From Streptomyces griseofuscus (lineage in GTDB: Bacteria > Actinomycetota > Actinomycetes > Streptomycetales > Streptomycetaceae), in NCBI RefSeq assembly GCF_014673495.1, contig NZ_CP051006.1, forward strand, positions 4,960,001 through 5,024,000: 64,000 nt of DNA, given 5' to 3'. This document shows, piece after piece, positions 9,049 through 17,442 of this stretch; position 1 is the first letter of the stretch, and each line of letters begins with the position of its first letter. The notes beneath the pieces are model-generated. The model made no database searches and had not been told where the DNA came from. It worked only from the letters and a program-made list of their open reading frames with translations. Both the position numbers and the translations under genes were made by a program.

Positions 9049-9387
9049 ATGTCTGTGATCGAGCAGTACGCGCGCGCCCATGTCGTCACGGACGACGAGG
9101 ACCCGGGAGCCGTCCCGGTACGGCTGCGGTACGACCCCGAGGACGATCCGCGCTCGGTACGGATCGATCTCCCGGGCGCCCATGAGTGGACCTTCTCCCG
9201 CTCCCTGCTGGAGCGCGGGCTGCGGGCACCGGCCGAGAGCGGCTCCGTACGGGTGTGGCCGTGCGGCCGGGTCCAGGCGGTCGTGGAGTTCCACTCCGAC
9301 CAGGGGGTCGATGTGCTCCAGTTCGACTCCAAGGCACTGATCCGCTTTCTGCGCCGGACCTACACGGCCGTGCCCGTACACAACTGA
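9049..9387 (+). CDS. ssgE: SsgA-like sporulation/cell-division regulator, probably SsgE
   Basis: A 112-residue SsgA-family (SALP) protein, a family found only in morphologically complex actinomycetes. Family features are Pro-Val-Arg-Leu-Arg-Tyr-Asp-Pro near residue 23, Trp-Thr-Phe-Ser-Arg-Ser-Leu-Leu-Glu-Arg-Gly-Leu near residue 46, and Leu-Arg-Arg-Thr-Tyr near residue 102. SALPs recruit or tune peptidoglycan machinery during septation and spore maturation. The paralogue name is assigned from context: from memory, ssgE (SCO3158) lies beside a penicillin-binding protein gene, as here, and affects timing of spore separation. Confidence 0.82.
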   Translation: MSVIEQYARAHVVTDDEDPGAVPVRLRYDPEDDPRSVRIDLPGAHEWTFSRSLLERGLRAPAESGSVRVWPCGRVQAVVEFHSDQGVDVLQFDSKALIRFLRRTYTAVPVHN

Positions 9388-9396
9388 CCGGTCCGG

Positions 9397-11061
9397 TCAG
9401 CCGCCCTTCTTGAGCAGGTCCGCCACGATCGGGCCGGCCGTGTCACCGCCGTGCCCACCGGCCTGCACCACGCCCGCGGCCACCAGGTCGCCCCGGTAGG
9501 CGGTGAACCAGCCGTTCGGCTTCTTCTGCCCGTCGACCTCGGCCGAGCCGGTCTTCGCGCCGTAGTCCGGGCCGAGGCCGGCCATCGCCTTGGCGGCCGT
9601 GCCGTAGTCGGCCGTGAACTTCATGACCTCCTTGAGCTGGGACTGCGTCTTCGCGGACATGGTGCGCGCGGCCGTCGCCAGGGTGCGGTGGTCCACGTCC
9701 GGGGAGACCAGGTACGGCTGGCGGAAGCGGCCCGACTGCACGGTGGCCGCGACGGAGGCCATGTTCAGCGGGTTCATGCGCACCCCGCCCTGCCCGATCA
9801 GCGAGGCACCCATCTGCGCGCCGCTCTGAACCGGGACGGAGCCGTCGAAGGTGGGCACGCCGATGGCCCAGTTGTCCATGCCGAGGCCGTAGACCTGCTG
9901 GGCCTCCTCGGTCAGATCGCTGTTGGAGAGCTTGGGCGCGAAGTTGATGAAGGCGTTGTTGCAGGAGGCGCCGAAGGCGGTCTTGAAGGTGCCCTTCTTG
10001 ATCTCGGAGTCGTCGTCGTTGTGGAACGTCCAGCCCGCGAGCTTGTATGTCTTGGGGCAGGGGTGCGAGGCGTCCGGGGTGATGAGCTTCTTCTCGAACA
10101 GCATGGTCGAGGTCACGATCTTCATCGTGGAGCCCGGCGCCAGCGAGCCCTGGAAGCCGACGTTGAAGCCGTGCTCGCTGTTGGCGACCGCGAGGATCTC
10201 GCCGGTGGAGGGCCGCAGGACGACCACGGAGGCGTGTGTCCGCTTGCCGACCTGTGCCTCGGCCTCCGCCTGGAGGGCCGGGCTCAGGGTCGTCTTCACG
10301 GTGCCCGGGGTGCCCTGGCTCAGCGTCACCAGCGTCTTGTCGGACAGCTTCGCCTTCTGCGACGCCTTGCCGCGCACCACGCGCAGCTCCACGCCCGCCG
10401 TGCCGCCCGCCTTCTTGCCGTACTTCTCGCGCAGCCCGTCCAACACGGTGCCGAGCGAGGGGTACTTGGCGGCCGTCAGCTCGCCGCCGTCGCGGTCCAG
10501 GGCCTTGACCGGCGGGGTGCCGGCGTGGCCGGTGACCAGTGTGTCGCCGTCCCGCAGATCGGGCTGGACGACGGAGGAGTGCCAGTCGACCAGCGGCTTG
10601 CCGTCGCTCGCCCGCCGTACGACGGTGAGCGAACTGCCGTACGCCAGCGGCCTGGAGACGCCCTTGTACGCCAGCGTCGCCTTGACGGAGAAGGGCACCT
10701 CGGCGCCCTTGGCGGTGCCCGGGGTGAGTGTGACGCCCGTGAGGTGGGCGTCCTTGCCGTAGCCGGTGAGCAGGGCGGTGGCGGCCGAGGCGTTGTCGGT
10801 GGCGGCCGCCGCGTCGGCGACCCGGCCCTGCTGCCAGGAGGTGAGGAAGGCGGTGGCGGCGGTGTGCACCTCGGCCGCGCTGAGGGGGCCTGTCTTGACC
10901 TGCTTGTGGTGCGCGGTGGCGCTTGTCTCACCGGCCGCCGAACCGCCGTCGTACAGCGCGTAGGCGGTGAGTCCGGCGCCGCAGACGACCAGGGCGATGA
11001 CTCCGCCTATCACGCCGGGCGGCGCGATGCGCCGTTCGGCGGCCCGTCTCCTCTTCCCCAC
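9397..11061 (-). CDS. Penicillin-binding protein (NTF2-like domain plus transpeptidase)
   Basis: A 554-residue membrane-anchored peptidoglycan transpeptidase. A basic N-terminus and one helix (about residues 18-37) are followed by an NTF2-like (MecA-N) domain, a dimerisation region and the transpeptidase domain. The catalytic motifs are complete: Ser-Thr-Met-Lys at 311-314, Ser-Cys-Asn at 366-368 and Lys-Thr-Gly at 503-505. There is no glycosyltransferase domain, so it is a class B enzyme. GTG 11061 is preceded by GGAGGAG at nine bases; an upstream GTG at 11121 lacks this. Its convergence with ssgE suggests a role in developmental wall synthesis. Confidence 0.9.
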   Translation of the reverse strand: MGKRRRAAERRIAPPGVIGGVIALVVCGAGLTAYALYDGGSAAGETSATAHHKQVKTGPLSAAEVHTAATAFLTSWQQGRVADAAAATDNASAATALLTGYGKDAHLTGVTLTPGTAKGAEVPFSVKATLAYKGVSRPLAYGSSLTVVRRASDGKPLVDWHSSVVQPDLRDGDTLVTGHAGTPPVKALDRDGGELTAAKYPSLGTVLDGLREKYGKKAGGTAGVELRVVRGKASQKAKLSDKTLVTLSQGTPGTVKTTLSPALQAEAEAQVGKRTHASVVVLRPSTGEILAVANSEHGFNVGFQGSLAPGSTMKIVTSTMLFEKKLITPDASHPCPKTYKLAGWTFHNDDDSEIKKGTFKTAFGASCNNAFINFAPKLSNSDLTEEAQQVYGLGMDNWAIGVPTFDGSVPVQSGAQMGASLIGQGGVRMNPLNMASVAATVQSGRFRQPYLVSPDVDHRTLATAARTMSAKTQSQLKEVMKFTADYGTAAKAMAGLGPDYGAKTGSAEVDGQKKPNGWFTAYRGDLVAAGVVQAGGHGGDTAGPIVADLLKKGG

Positions 11062-11198
11062 AGCCTCTGCTCCTCCGCGCTTCCCAGGGTCCCCCGCCCC
11101 TCGACTCCCCAACGACGGCACTCACCCTAAAGTCCTGAGCGGGGTGGGTGATGTCTTCGGTCATTCCGTAGCACGGTTGCGACAATCGGACCGGAAAC

Positions 11199-11726
11199 TC
11201 AGCCCAGGAGAGCGCGGAATTGCTCGATGTTTCGGCGGCGCATGGTGAGGAAGGCGAGCCAGGAACCATCGGCGTAGTGCACCCGGAAACGCGCCATCAG
11301 CTGAAGCCGGGGCCGCCGTTCGACCCGCGCCACCCACGCCCTGGGCACCTCCCACACCGGCGTGCCGTCCAACGGCTTCACCAGCCCGACCCGCTGGTCG
11401 GTGACGCGCAGCAGCAGCGCCCCGGACGTGGCCGGCATCTGCGACGCGATGCCGCCCGCCATCCCGCCCTGCGCGCCGACCTGGCTCATCAGATCGTTCG
11501 CGAGCACACCACCGAGGTTCACACTGACACCCTTGGCCCCGGCCGCGGGCACGACGGAGGCGTACGCCAGGAGCTGTTCCCCGGCCGCCAGCTGATTGCG
11601 CACGGCACGCTCACGCAGTTCGGACATGCTCATGATCATAGGCGGCGTTCTTCGCTCGGGGGTCAGGTCGTCCCTGGCGAGAAGTTTCTTCAGGACGCGC
11701 GCCGAGCGCCACACCTTGAAATTCAC
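11199..11726 (-). CDS. Conserved hypothetical protein, PH-like C-terminal domain suspected
   Basis: A protein of about 175 residues with no assigned function. The middle is Gly/Ala/Met-rich (Ala-Gln-Gly-Gly-Met-Ala-Gly-Gly). The C-terminal third has alternating strands ending in Trp-Leu-Ala-Phe-Leu-Thr-Met-Arg-Arg-Arg and an amphipathic helix with Phe-Arg-Ala-Leu-Leu, which resembles bacterial pleckstrin-homology-like modules that start Leu-Leu-Ala-Tyr and contain Thr-Asp-Gln-Arg. GTG 11726 is preferred because GAGG lies six to nine bases upstream; in-frame starts also exist at 11756 (ATG) and 11765 (TTG). It lies upstream of the penicillin-binding protein on the same strand. Confidence 0.55.
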   Translation of the reverse strand: MNFKVWRSARVLKKLLARDDLTPERRTPPMIMSMSELRERAVRNQLAAGEQLLAYASVVPAAGAKGVSVNLGGVLANDLMSQVGAQGGMAGGIASQMPATSGALLLRVTDQRVGLVKPLDGTPVWEVPRAWVARVERRPRLQLMARFRVHYADGSWLAFLTMRRRNIEQFRALLG

Positions 11727-11929
11727 GCCCCACCTCGCGCCCTGCTCCTTCATCATCGGCAGCAAGGCGCCCGAAAGCGCGGCGAAACTCAGGACAGGAC
11801 CAGGTCAGGATCGCCGGCCAGATGGTGTTCTGGGGGACGCCTTCCTCGGCGCCGTCTGCGTGTCGGTCTTTTGTCGAGGGCCTCGCTCCTCAAGAGGTGC
11901 TCATCGCCTGTTTTGGGTCTGCCCAGCTA

Positions 11930-13071
11930 GTGTCCTGAGTCCTTGATCCATCGTTGGTCAGGACATGGGACGTCCTGGGCCGAGACTGGCCGAGTTGGTG
12001 TTGTCGGATCACGAGCGGCGGGTGCTCGGTGGGTTGGTGCGGGGGCAATCGACGCCGCAGGCTCTGGCGTTGAGGGCCCGAATCGTGCTGGCGTGCGCCG
12101 AAATGGAGCCTGATGGACTGCCCCGGTCGGCCAGTTCGGTGGCCGCTGCCGCCGGGGTGACCACGGAGACGGTATCCAAGTGGCGGGGCCGTTTCCTCAG
12201 AGACCGGCTGGACGGCCTGGGTGACGCGCCCCGCCCGGGCCGGGAGCGGACGGTCACCGATGAGCAAGTCGCCGAGCTGGTCCGGATGACGCTGGAGACG
12301 AAGCCGAAGAACGCCACGCACTGGTCGACACGCTCGATGGCCGAGCGGGTCGGCCTGTCCCAGTCCACCGTCTCCCGGGTCTGGCGGGCCTTCGGCCTTC
12401 AGCCCCACCGGGCCGAGTCATTCAAGCTGTCCACCGATCCATTCTTCGTCGACAAGGTCCACGACGTGGTCGGGCTCTACCTCGACCCGCCCGAAAGGGC
12501 ACTGGTGCTCTGCGTCGACGAGAAGTCCCAGATCCAGGCACTGGACCGCTCTCAGCCTGTGCTGCCGATGATGCCCGGTGTCCCGCAACGGGCCAGCCAC
12601 GATTACGTGCGCGCGGGCACCACGACGCTGTTCGCCGCTCTGAACACGGCCACCGGCAAAGTCATCGGCTCACTGCATCGCCGCCACCGCACTGCCGAGT
12701 TCAAGAAGTTCCTGGCCAAGCTGGAGCGCGAGATCCCGACCGGCCTGGAGGTGCACCTCGTCCTGGACAACTACGCCACTCACAAGACCGAGACGATCAA
12801 GAAATGGCTGCTGGCCCATCCCCGTTTCCAGCTGCATTTCACACCCACCGGCTCGTCCTGGCTGAACCTGGTCGAGCGGTGGTTCGCCGAGCTGACCAGC
12901 AAGAAGCTCCGCCGCGGCGTCCACCGCTCCGTCCAGGCCCTCGAACGAGACATCCGGGCCTGGGTCGCCGACTGGAACGACAACCCTCGCCCATACGTCT
13001 GGACCAAGACCGCCGATCAAATCCTCGAATCCCTCGCCAGCTACTGCCGACGGATCAAAGACTCAGGACAC
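11930..13071. mobile_element. IS630-family insertion sequence, complete
   Basis: A 1142-base element bounded by inverted repeats. The left end is GTGTCCTGAGTCCTTGATCC at 11930-11949. The right end, read inward, is the same with one change (C to T at base 13). It is flanked by TA at 11928-11929 and 13072-13073, the target duplication expected for IS630. A single transposase fills it. The right TA is shared with the IS5-type element that follows immediately. Confidence 0.88.
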
Positions 13072-13074
13072 TAG
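11965..13074 (+). CDS. IS630-family transposase
   Basis: A 369-residue DDE transposase. Residues 1-150 contain two helix-turn-helix regions (Val-Thr-Thr-Glu-Thr-Val-Ser-Lys-Trp and Leu-Ser-Gln-Ser-Thr-Val-Ser-Arg-Val-Trp). The catalytic triad is Asp185 (Cys-Val-Asp-Glu-Lys), Asp268 (Val-Leu-Asp-Asn-Tyr) and Glu304 (Leu-Val-Glu-Arg-Trp), with 35 residues between the last two, as expected. The frame is intact. The stop codon TAG is completed outside the element: T and A come from the target duplication and G is the first base of the neighbouring IS5-type element. Confidence 0.93.
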   Translation: MGRPGPRLAELVLSDHERRVLGGLVRGQSTPQALALRARIVLACAEMEPDGLPRSASSVAAAAGVTTETVSKWRGRFLRDRLDGLGDAPRPGRERTVTDEQVAELVRMTLETKPKNATHWSTRSMAERVGLSQSTVSRVWRAFGLQPHRAESFKLSTDPFFVDKVHDVVGLYLDPPERALVLCVDEKSQIQALDRSQPVLPMMPGVPQRASHDYVRAGTTTLFAALNTATGKVIGSLHRRHRTAEFKKFLAKLEREIPTGLEVHLVLDNYATHKTETIKKWLLAHPRFQLHFTPTGSSWLNLVERWFAELTSKKLRRGVHRSVQALERDIRAWVADWNDNPRPYVWTKTADQILESLASYCRRIKDSGH

Positions 13075-14015
13075 GGCGTGTTGTGAAAGTGCTGGTCAAA
13101 GCCACTCGTTGATGGCTGCGACCAGCACTGTCGCTTCGTAGCGGACGGCGAGTTTGTCGTACCGAGTGGCGACGGCCCGGTGGCGTTTGAGCCGGTTGAT
13201 CCCGCACTCGACCGCGTGCCGCTGCCTGTAGTCGTCCTTGTCGAACGCCGGTGGACGCCCGCCGCGCGAGCCGCGCTTGAGGCGGTTGCGGACGCGGTCC
13301 GCAGGGACTGGGATGGTGGCTTTGATGCCGCGTCTGCGCAGGTAGGAGCGGTTGCTGCGGGAGTCGTACGCCTTGTCGGCCCGCACCCGGTCCGGCCTCT
13401 TGCGCGGCCTGCCGAGTCCCAGCCTCGGAACCCGGATGGCTTCCAGGACCGCTTCGAACTGCGGGGAATCGCCCCGCTGTCCAGCCGTGATCACGACGGA
13501 CAAGGGCTTCTGCCCCTGCTCGACCGCGAGGTGGATTTTGCTGGTCAGCCCGCCGCGGGATCGTCCGAGACCGTGGTCGGCCGGCTCGACGAAGATCCCG
13601 CCGGGCGGTTCCTTCTGGAGATCCCCCTTTTCACCGCGCCGGCAGCGTGCTGGTGAGCCCGGCAGACGGTGGAGTCGACGTTCACGTCCCAGGTGACCAG
13701 GCCCTCCGCATCGGCCTCGGCCTGGAGCTGGGTGAGGATCCTCGCCCAGGTGCCGTCCCGCTGCCAGCGCCGGAACAGGTCATAAACCCGGTCCCACGGC
13801 CCGTAGCGTTCGGGCACGTCACGCCATGGGGCACCGGTCCGGGTCCGCCACCGTATGCCGTCTATCAGCTGCCGCCGCGTCCACACCTGCGGACGACCCG
13901 GCTTGATGCCTTGCGGCAGCAACGGCTCAAGCCGGGCCCACTGGCCGTTCGTCAGATCCCCACGTCCCACGAAAGGTGATCATCAACGAACAAGATCCAC
14001 TTTCGCAACAGACCC
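13074..14015. mobile_element. IS5-family (IS427-type) insertion sequence, complete
   Basis: A 942-base element. The terminal repeats are GGGCGTGTTGTGAAAGTG on the left and, read inward from the right, GGGTCTGTTGCGAAAGTG, three mismatches in 18. It is flanked by TA at 13072-13073 and 14016-14017 (CTAG at the left and right junctions). The transposase is split into two overlapping frames on the minus strand. The element abuts the IS630-type element on one side and the stop codon of the mannosyltransferase gene on the other. Confidence 0.87.
13096..13970 (-). CDS. IS5-family transposase made by -1 frameshifting (two frames)
   Basis: The first frame runs from GTG 13970 to the stop at 13545 (141 residues) and carries the N-terminal helix-turn-helix, Trp-Arg-Asp-Val-Pro-Glu-Arg-Tyr-Gly and the first catalytic Asp in Val-Asp-Ser-Thr. 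The second frame, ending at 13096, carries the second Asp (Ala-Asp-Lys-Ala-Tyr-Asp) and the Arg-x3-Glu-x6-Lys signature. The frames join after a -1 slip at AAAAGGGGG on the minus strand (bases 13623-13631), giving a product of about 291 residues. This arrangement is normal for the IS427 group, so the element is probably active rather than broken. Confidence 0.87.
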
Positions 14016-15763
14016 TAGACCCAGGTGTCCAGCCACATCCTCGCCCGCCAGCTGTCGATCGGGATCGCCGTGCCGGTGAACAGGGGCCAGAAGTAGATGA
14101 AGTTCCAGGCGATCAGCAGGACCAGGACGCCCGCAGAGGTGGCGCCGACCACGCGGCGGGTGTCGCTGGAGCCCGGTGGGCCGAGGATCGCGCCGATCAT
14201 CATGGCCACGGCCAGGCACAGGAACGGCACGAAGACGACCGCGTAGAAGAAGAAGATCGTCCGCTCCTGGTACAGGAACCAGGGCAGATAGCCGGCCGCG
14301 ATCGCGCAGGCGATGGCACCGGCCCGCCAGTCGCGGCGGAACGCCCAGCGCCACAGGATGTACACGATCGCGAAGCAGGCCGCCCACCACAGCAGCGGTG
14401 TGCCGAGGGCCAGCACCTCGCGGGCGCACTTCTGGCCCGCGTCCGCCGGGCAGCCGTCGGTGCCGGGGGAGGGGGACTCGTAGAAGTACGAGACCGGGCG
14501 GCCCAGCACCAGCCAGCTCCACGGGTTGGACTGGTAGGTGTGCGGGGAGTCCAGGTGCAGATGGAACTCGTACACCTCGTGCTCGTAGTGCCACAGGCTG
14601 CGCAGCCAGTCCGGCAGGAAGGACCAGGCGCCGCCCCGGCCGTCGGTGATCGCCCAGTTGCGGAAGTAACCGCCCGTGCCGTTGGTGGGGGAGAGGATCC
14701 AGCCCAGCCAGGACAGCAGGTAGACGGCGACGGACACCGGGACCGTCGCCAGGAAGGTGATGCCGAGGTCGTGCTTCAGGACCGCCAGACGCGGGTAGCG
14801 GGCGCCGGCCACCCTGCGCGCGCCGACGTCCCACAGCACCGCCATCACACAGAACGCGACCAGGATGTACAGGCCGTTCCACTTGGTGCCGATGGCCAGG
14901 CCCAGCATCAGCCCGGCCGCCCAGCGCCAGGGGCGCCAGCCGAGCCGCACGGAGTCCGCGACCTGCGCGTTCGGGCGGACCAGGCCGTCCGGTCCGACGG
15001 GCAGCGCGGCGGCCAGTCTCGCCCGTGACCGGTCCCGGTCGATGAGCAGACAGCCGAACGCGGCCACCACGAAGAACATCAGCACACCGTCGAGCAGCGA
15101 GGTACGGCTCATCACGAAGTGCAGCCCGTCCACCGCGAGCAGGGCGCCCGCCAGACAGCCCAGGAACGTCGAGCGGAACATCCGGCGCCCGATCCGGCAG
15201 ATCATCAGCACGCTCAGCGTGCCCAGCAGCGCGGTCATGAACCGCCAGCCGAACGGGTTGAACCCGAACATCAGCTCGCCGAGCCCGATCACGTACTTCC
15301 CGACCGGCGGATGCACCACGTACGCCGCGTCCGCCGGGATCGCGAGATGCCCGTGCGTCTGGAGGACCAGGTCGTTGGCGTTCTTGTCCCAGTTGACCTC
15401 GAAGCCGCGGTGGACCAGCGCCCACGCGTCCTTGGCGTAGTACGTCTCGTCGAATATCACCGCCCGCGGGCTGCCCAGGTTCCAGAACCGCAGCAGGCCC
15501 GCGACCAGCGTCACCAGCAGCGGCCCCACCCAGCCCGACCAGCGGTTGATCCGGTCGGCCAGCACGGGCGGGGCGCCGAGCGCCCGCCACAGCCGGGGAC
15601 CGGGCTGCGGGTACGGCGGCACCAGCCGGTCCCGGACGTCGCCCTCGGGCGTGTCCTTCGCCGGCGCGTACCCGAACCGGCGCAGCCGCTGCTGCCACGG
15701 CGGCCGCCGGTCGTGCGGCGCCTGGCCCTGCCTCAGATCCATGGAGGACGCGGTACTGGTCAC
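14015..15763 (-). CDS. pmt: Dolichyl-phosphate-mannose-protein mannosyltransferase (Pmt)
   Basis: A 582-residue polytopic GT39 enzyme that transfers mannose from polyprenyl-phosphate-mannose to Ser/Thr of secreted proteins. The first external loop has the essential Asp-Glu in Ile-Phe-Asp-Glu-Thr-Tyr-Tyr-Ala-Lys-Asp, followed by His-Pro-Pro-Val-Gly-Lys-Tyr. Roughly ten hydrophobic helices follow, and the C-terminus ends Trp-Leu-Asp-Thr-Trp-Val. GTG 15763 is chosen because a -10 hexamer lies exactly six bases upstream. The TAG stop at 14015-14017 is formed by the target TA and the terminal base of the adjoining insertion sequence; restoring the pre-insertion sequence gives the same stop, so the protein is intact. 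Confidence 0.9.
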   Translation of the reverse strand: MTSTASSMDLRQGQAPHDRRPPWQQRLRRFGYAPAKDTPEGDVRDRLVPPYPQPGPRLWRALGAPPVLADRINRWSGWVGPLLVTLVAGLLRFWNLGSPRAVIFDETYYAKDAWALVHRGFEVNWDKNANDLVLQTHGHLAIPADAAYVVHPPVGKYVIGLGELMFGFNPFGWRFMTALLGTLSVLMICRIGRRMFRSTFLGCLAGALLAVDGLHFVMSRTSLLDGVLMFFVVAAFGCLLIDRDRSRARLAAALPVGPDGLVRPNAQVADSVRLGWRPWRWAAGLMLGLAIGTKWNGLYILVAFCVMAVLWDVGARRVAGARYPRLAVLKHDLGITFLATVPVSVAVYLLSWLGWILSPTNGTGGYFRNWAITDGRGGAWSFLPDWLRSLWHYEHEVYEFHLHLDSPHTYQSNPWSWLVLGRPVSYFYESPSPGTDGCPADAGQKCAREVLALGTPLLWWAACFAIVYILWRWAFRRDWRAGAIACAIAAGYLPWFLYQERTIFFFYAVVFVPFLCLAVAMMIGAILGPPGSSDTRRVVGATSAGVLVLLIAWNFIYFWPLFTGTAIPIDSWRARMWLDTWV

Positions 15764-15769
15764 CGCGCC

Positions 15770-15775
15770 ATCGTA
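15770..15775 (-). promoter_or_regulatory. Probable -10 element of pmt (leaderless)
   Basis: On the minus strand this reads TACGAT, matching TANNNT, and lies six bases before the GTG of pmt. No ribosome binding site is present. It faces the rsmI promoter across about 80 bases. Confidence 0.5.
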
Positions 15776-15856
15776 GGGAACGGTGCTGTGCGAGTCCCGT
15801 GCATGCGCGGCGCGGGCCGCGAAGCGGTCGTTTTCCTCCGGCTCGCGGACCCCTGC

Positions 15857-15862
15857 GAGGAT
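15857..15862 (+). promoter_or_regulatory. Probable -10 element of rsmI (leaderless)
   Basis: GAGGAT, a near match to TANNNT, ends six bases before the GTG at 15869. The same spacing occurs at tatD-like, rsmA and pmt nearby. Confidence 0.45.
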
Positions 15863-15868
15863 GGGGGC

Positions 15869-16717
15869 GTGACTGGAACCCTTGTCCTCGCAGGTACCCC
15901 CATCGGCGACATCGCGGACGCGCCGCCCCGGCTGGTGAAGGAGCTGGAGACCGCGGACGTCATCGCCGCCGAGGACACCCGGCGGCTGCGCCGGCTCACC
16001 CAGGCGCTCGGTGTCACACCGGGCGGCCGGGTGCTGTCGTACTTCGAGGGCAACGAGTCGGCGCGCACCCCCGAACTGGTCGAGGAGCTGGTCGGCGGGG
16101 CGCGGGTGCTGCTCGTCACGGACGCGGGCATGCCGTCGGTGTCCGACCCCGGGTACCGGCTGGTCGCGGCGGCCGTCGAGAAGGACATCCGGGTCACCGC
16201 CGTACCCGGGCCGTCCGCCGTGCTCACCGCGCTCGCCCTGTCCGGGCTGCCCGTGGACCGGTTCTGCTTCGAGGGCTTCCTGCCGCGCAAGGCGGGCGAA
16301 CGGCTCTCCCGGCTGCGCGAGGTCGAGGGCGAGCGGCGCACGCTGGTCTACTTCGAGGCCCCGCACCGCCTCGACGACACCCTCGCCGCGATGGCCGAGG
16401 TCTTCGGCGCCGAGCGGCGGGCCGCGGTCTGCCGGGAGCTGACCAAGACGTACGAGGAGGTGCGCCGGGGTCCGCTGGCCGAGCTGGCGAGCTGGGCCGC
16501 GGAGGGGGTGCGCGGCGAGATCACGGTCGTGGTCGAGGGCGCGCCCGAGACCGGCCCGGAGGAGCTCGACGCGGCGGAACTGGTGCGCCGGGTGCGGGTG
16601 CGCGAGGAGGCCGGGGAGCGGCGCAAGGAGGCGATCGCTGCGGTGGCGGTGGAGGCCGGGTTGCCGAAGAGGGTCGTGTTCGACGCCGTTGTGGCAGCGA
16701 AGCGAGCCGATCAGTGA
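15869..16717 (+). CDS. rsmI: 16S rRNA (cytidine(1402)-2'-O)-methyltransferase RsmI
   Basis: A 282-residue SAM-dependent methyltransferase of the tetrapyrrole-methylase fold that 2'-O-methylates C1402 in the ribosomal decoding centre. Family landmarks are Leu-Ala-Gly-Thr-Pro-Ile-Gly-Asp at the N-terminus, Ala-Glu-Asp-Thr-Arg-Arg near residue 35, Thr-Asp-Ala-Gly-Met-Pro near residue 90, Pro-Gly-Pro-Ser-Ala near residue 115, and Phe-Glu-Ala-Pro-His-Arg near residue 165. GTG 15869 agrees with the family start; longer in-frame starts run through the divergent gene. It is divergent from pmt. Confidence 0.95.
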   Translation: MTGTLVLAGTPIGDIADAPPRLVKELETADVIAAEDTRRLRRLTQALGVTPGGRVLSYFEGNESARTPELVEELVGGARVLLVTDAGMPSVSDPGYRLVAAAVEKDIRVTAVPGPSAVLTALALSGLPVDRFCFEGFLPRKAGERLSRLREVEGERRTLVYFEAPHRLDDTLAAMAEVFGAERRAAVCRELTKTYEEVRRGPLAELASWAAEGVRGEITVVVEGAPETGPEELDAAELVRRVRVREEAGERRKEAIAAVAVEAGLPKRVVFDAVVAAKRADQ

Positions 16718-16977
16718 GGGGTCTGCCCGGACGCGGGGCTTGAGTAAAAACTGCCCTCTGAGCAGGGATCTTCTCGGATGAGCGAATCGGCCAATGGGCG
16801 GCAAAAGGCTGTCGCCATTGGCAAAGCGCACAGGCGGTCCGCGGGGGCGTTTCGGCAAGGAAGACTCAAATCGACTCCAACACTCGACAGCCCCGGTGCA
16901 TTCGCGTCGGCGAAGGCGTCCACTGGTCGAAGGGACCCCGCTCAGGGGTGCTCGTCCAGCGGAAACGAGGAGCTGGC
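16718..16977. other. 260-base intergenic region with a spaced perfect inverted repeat
   Basis: No gene is seen. GCCAATGG at 16790-16797 and CCATTGGC at 16815-16822 form a perfect eight-base inverted repeat with 17 bases between. This could be an operator or part of an RNA structure in the leader of the next gene. Confidence 0.4.
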
Positions 16978-17397
16978 ATGAGTGAGATCGCAGGGCAGAC
17001 CGGCCTCCGCGGTACGGCCACAGCCGTTGTTCACGAGTCGTATTCATTCGCCTGCATGCGCTGCGGGCACGGCTGGGAGCAGTCGTACGAGATAGAGCAC
17101 CACACGGACGCCGACGGGCAGCAGTACGTGCGGTACGTGGCCGACGGGCACGTCGTGCCGTCGCCGCTGCGCAGCCCCAGCTGCCAGAACTGCGATGGCC
17201 ATGTGCTGCGGATCATGCGCGCCGGACAGGTGTCGTCGGTACGGGGCACGGACGCCCGGCGCGGCTCGCCGCTCGCCGGGCCGGTGGAGGTGCCGCAGGT
17301 GCCGGGCGCCGGTGAGGGCGCGGGGGCCGCGGCCGGGACGCCGCACCACTGGCATCTGTCGGACCTGCTGCACCCATTCCAGCGCAAGGCGGGCTGA
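16978..17397 (+). CDS. Conserved zinc-ribbon-like protein of unknown function
   Basis: A 139-residue soluble protein. Two Cys pairs, Cys26-x2-Cys29 (Ala-Cys-Met-Arg-Cys-Gly-His) and Cys69-x2-Cys72 (Ser-Cys-Gln-Asn-Cys-Asp), look like the halves of a zinc ribbon. The C-terminus is rich in Gly, Ala and Pro and ends in a His-His-Trp-His-Leu-Ser-Asp-Leu-Leu segment. ATG 16978 is preceded by GAGGAG. I do not know its function; a nucleic-acid or protein-binding role would fit the ribbon. Confidence 0.72.
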   Translation: MSEIAGQTGLRGTATAVVHESYSFACMRCGHGWEQSYEIEHHTDADGQQYVRYVADGHVVPSPLRSPSCQNCDGHVLRIMRAGQVSSVRGTDARRGSPLAGPVEVPQVPGAGEGAGAAAGTPHHWHLSDLLHPFQRKAG

Positions 17398-17442
17398 GCC
17401 CCCCGGCCTCGGGCGCCGGAGCCCGGGGCCGCGTCCCTTTCG

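Noticed and set aside
16718..16977. c-di-AMP riboswitch near rpfB
   Set aside because: Such switches precede some Streptomyces rpf genes, but the conserved motifs were not found here and the region is not directly upstream of rpfB.
14015..17047. A 1010-residue minus-strand frame running through pmt and beyond
   Set aside because: Only the first part from GTG 15763 is Pmt; the upstream extension lies antisense to rsmI and has no family resemblance.
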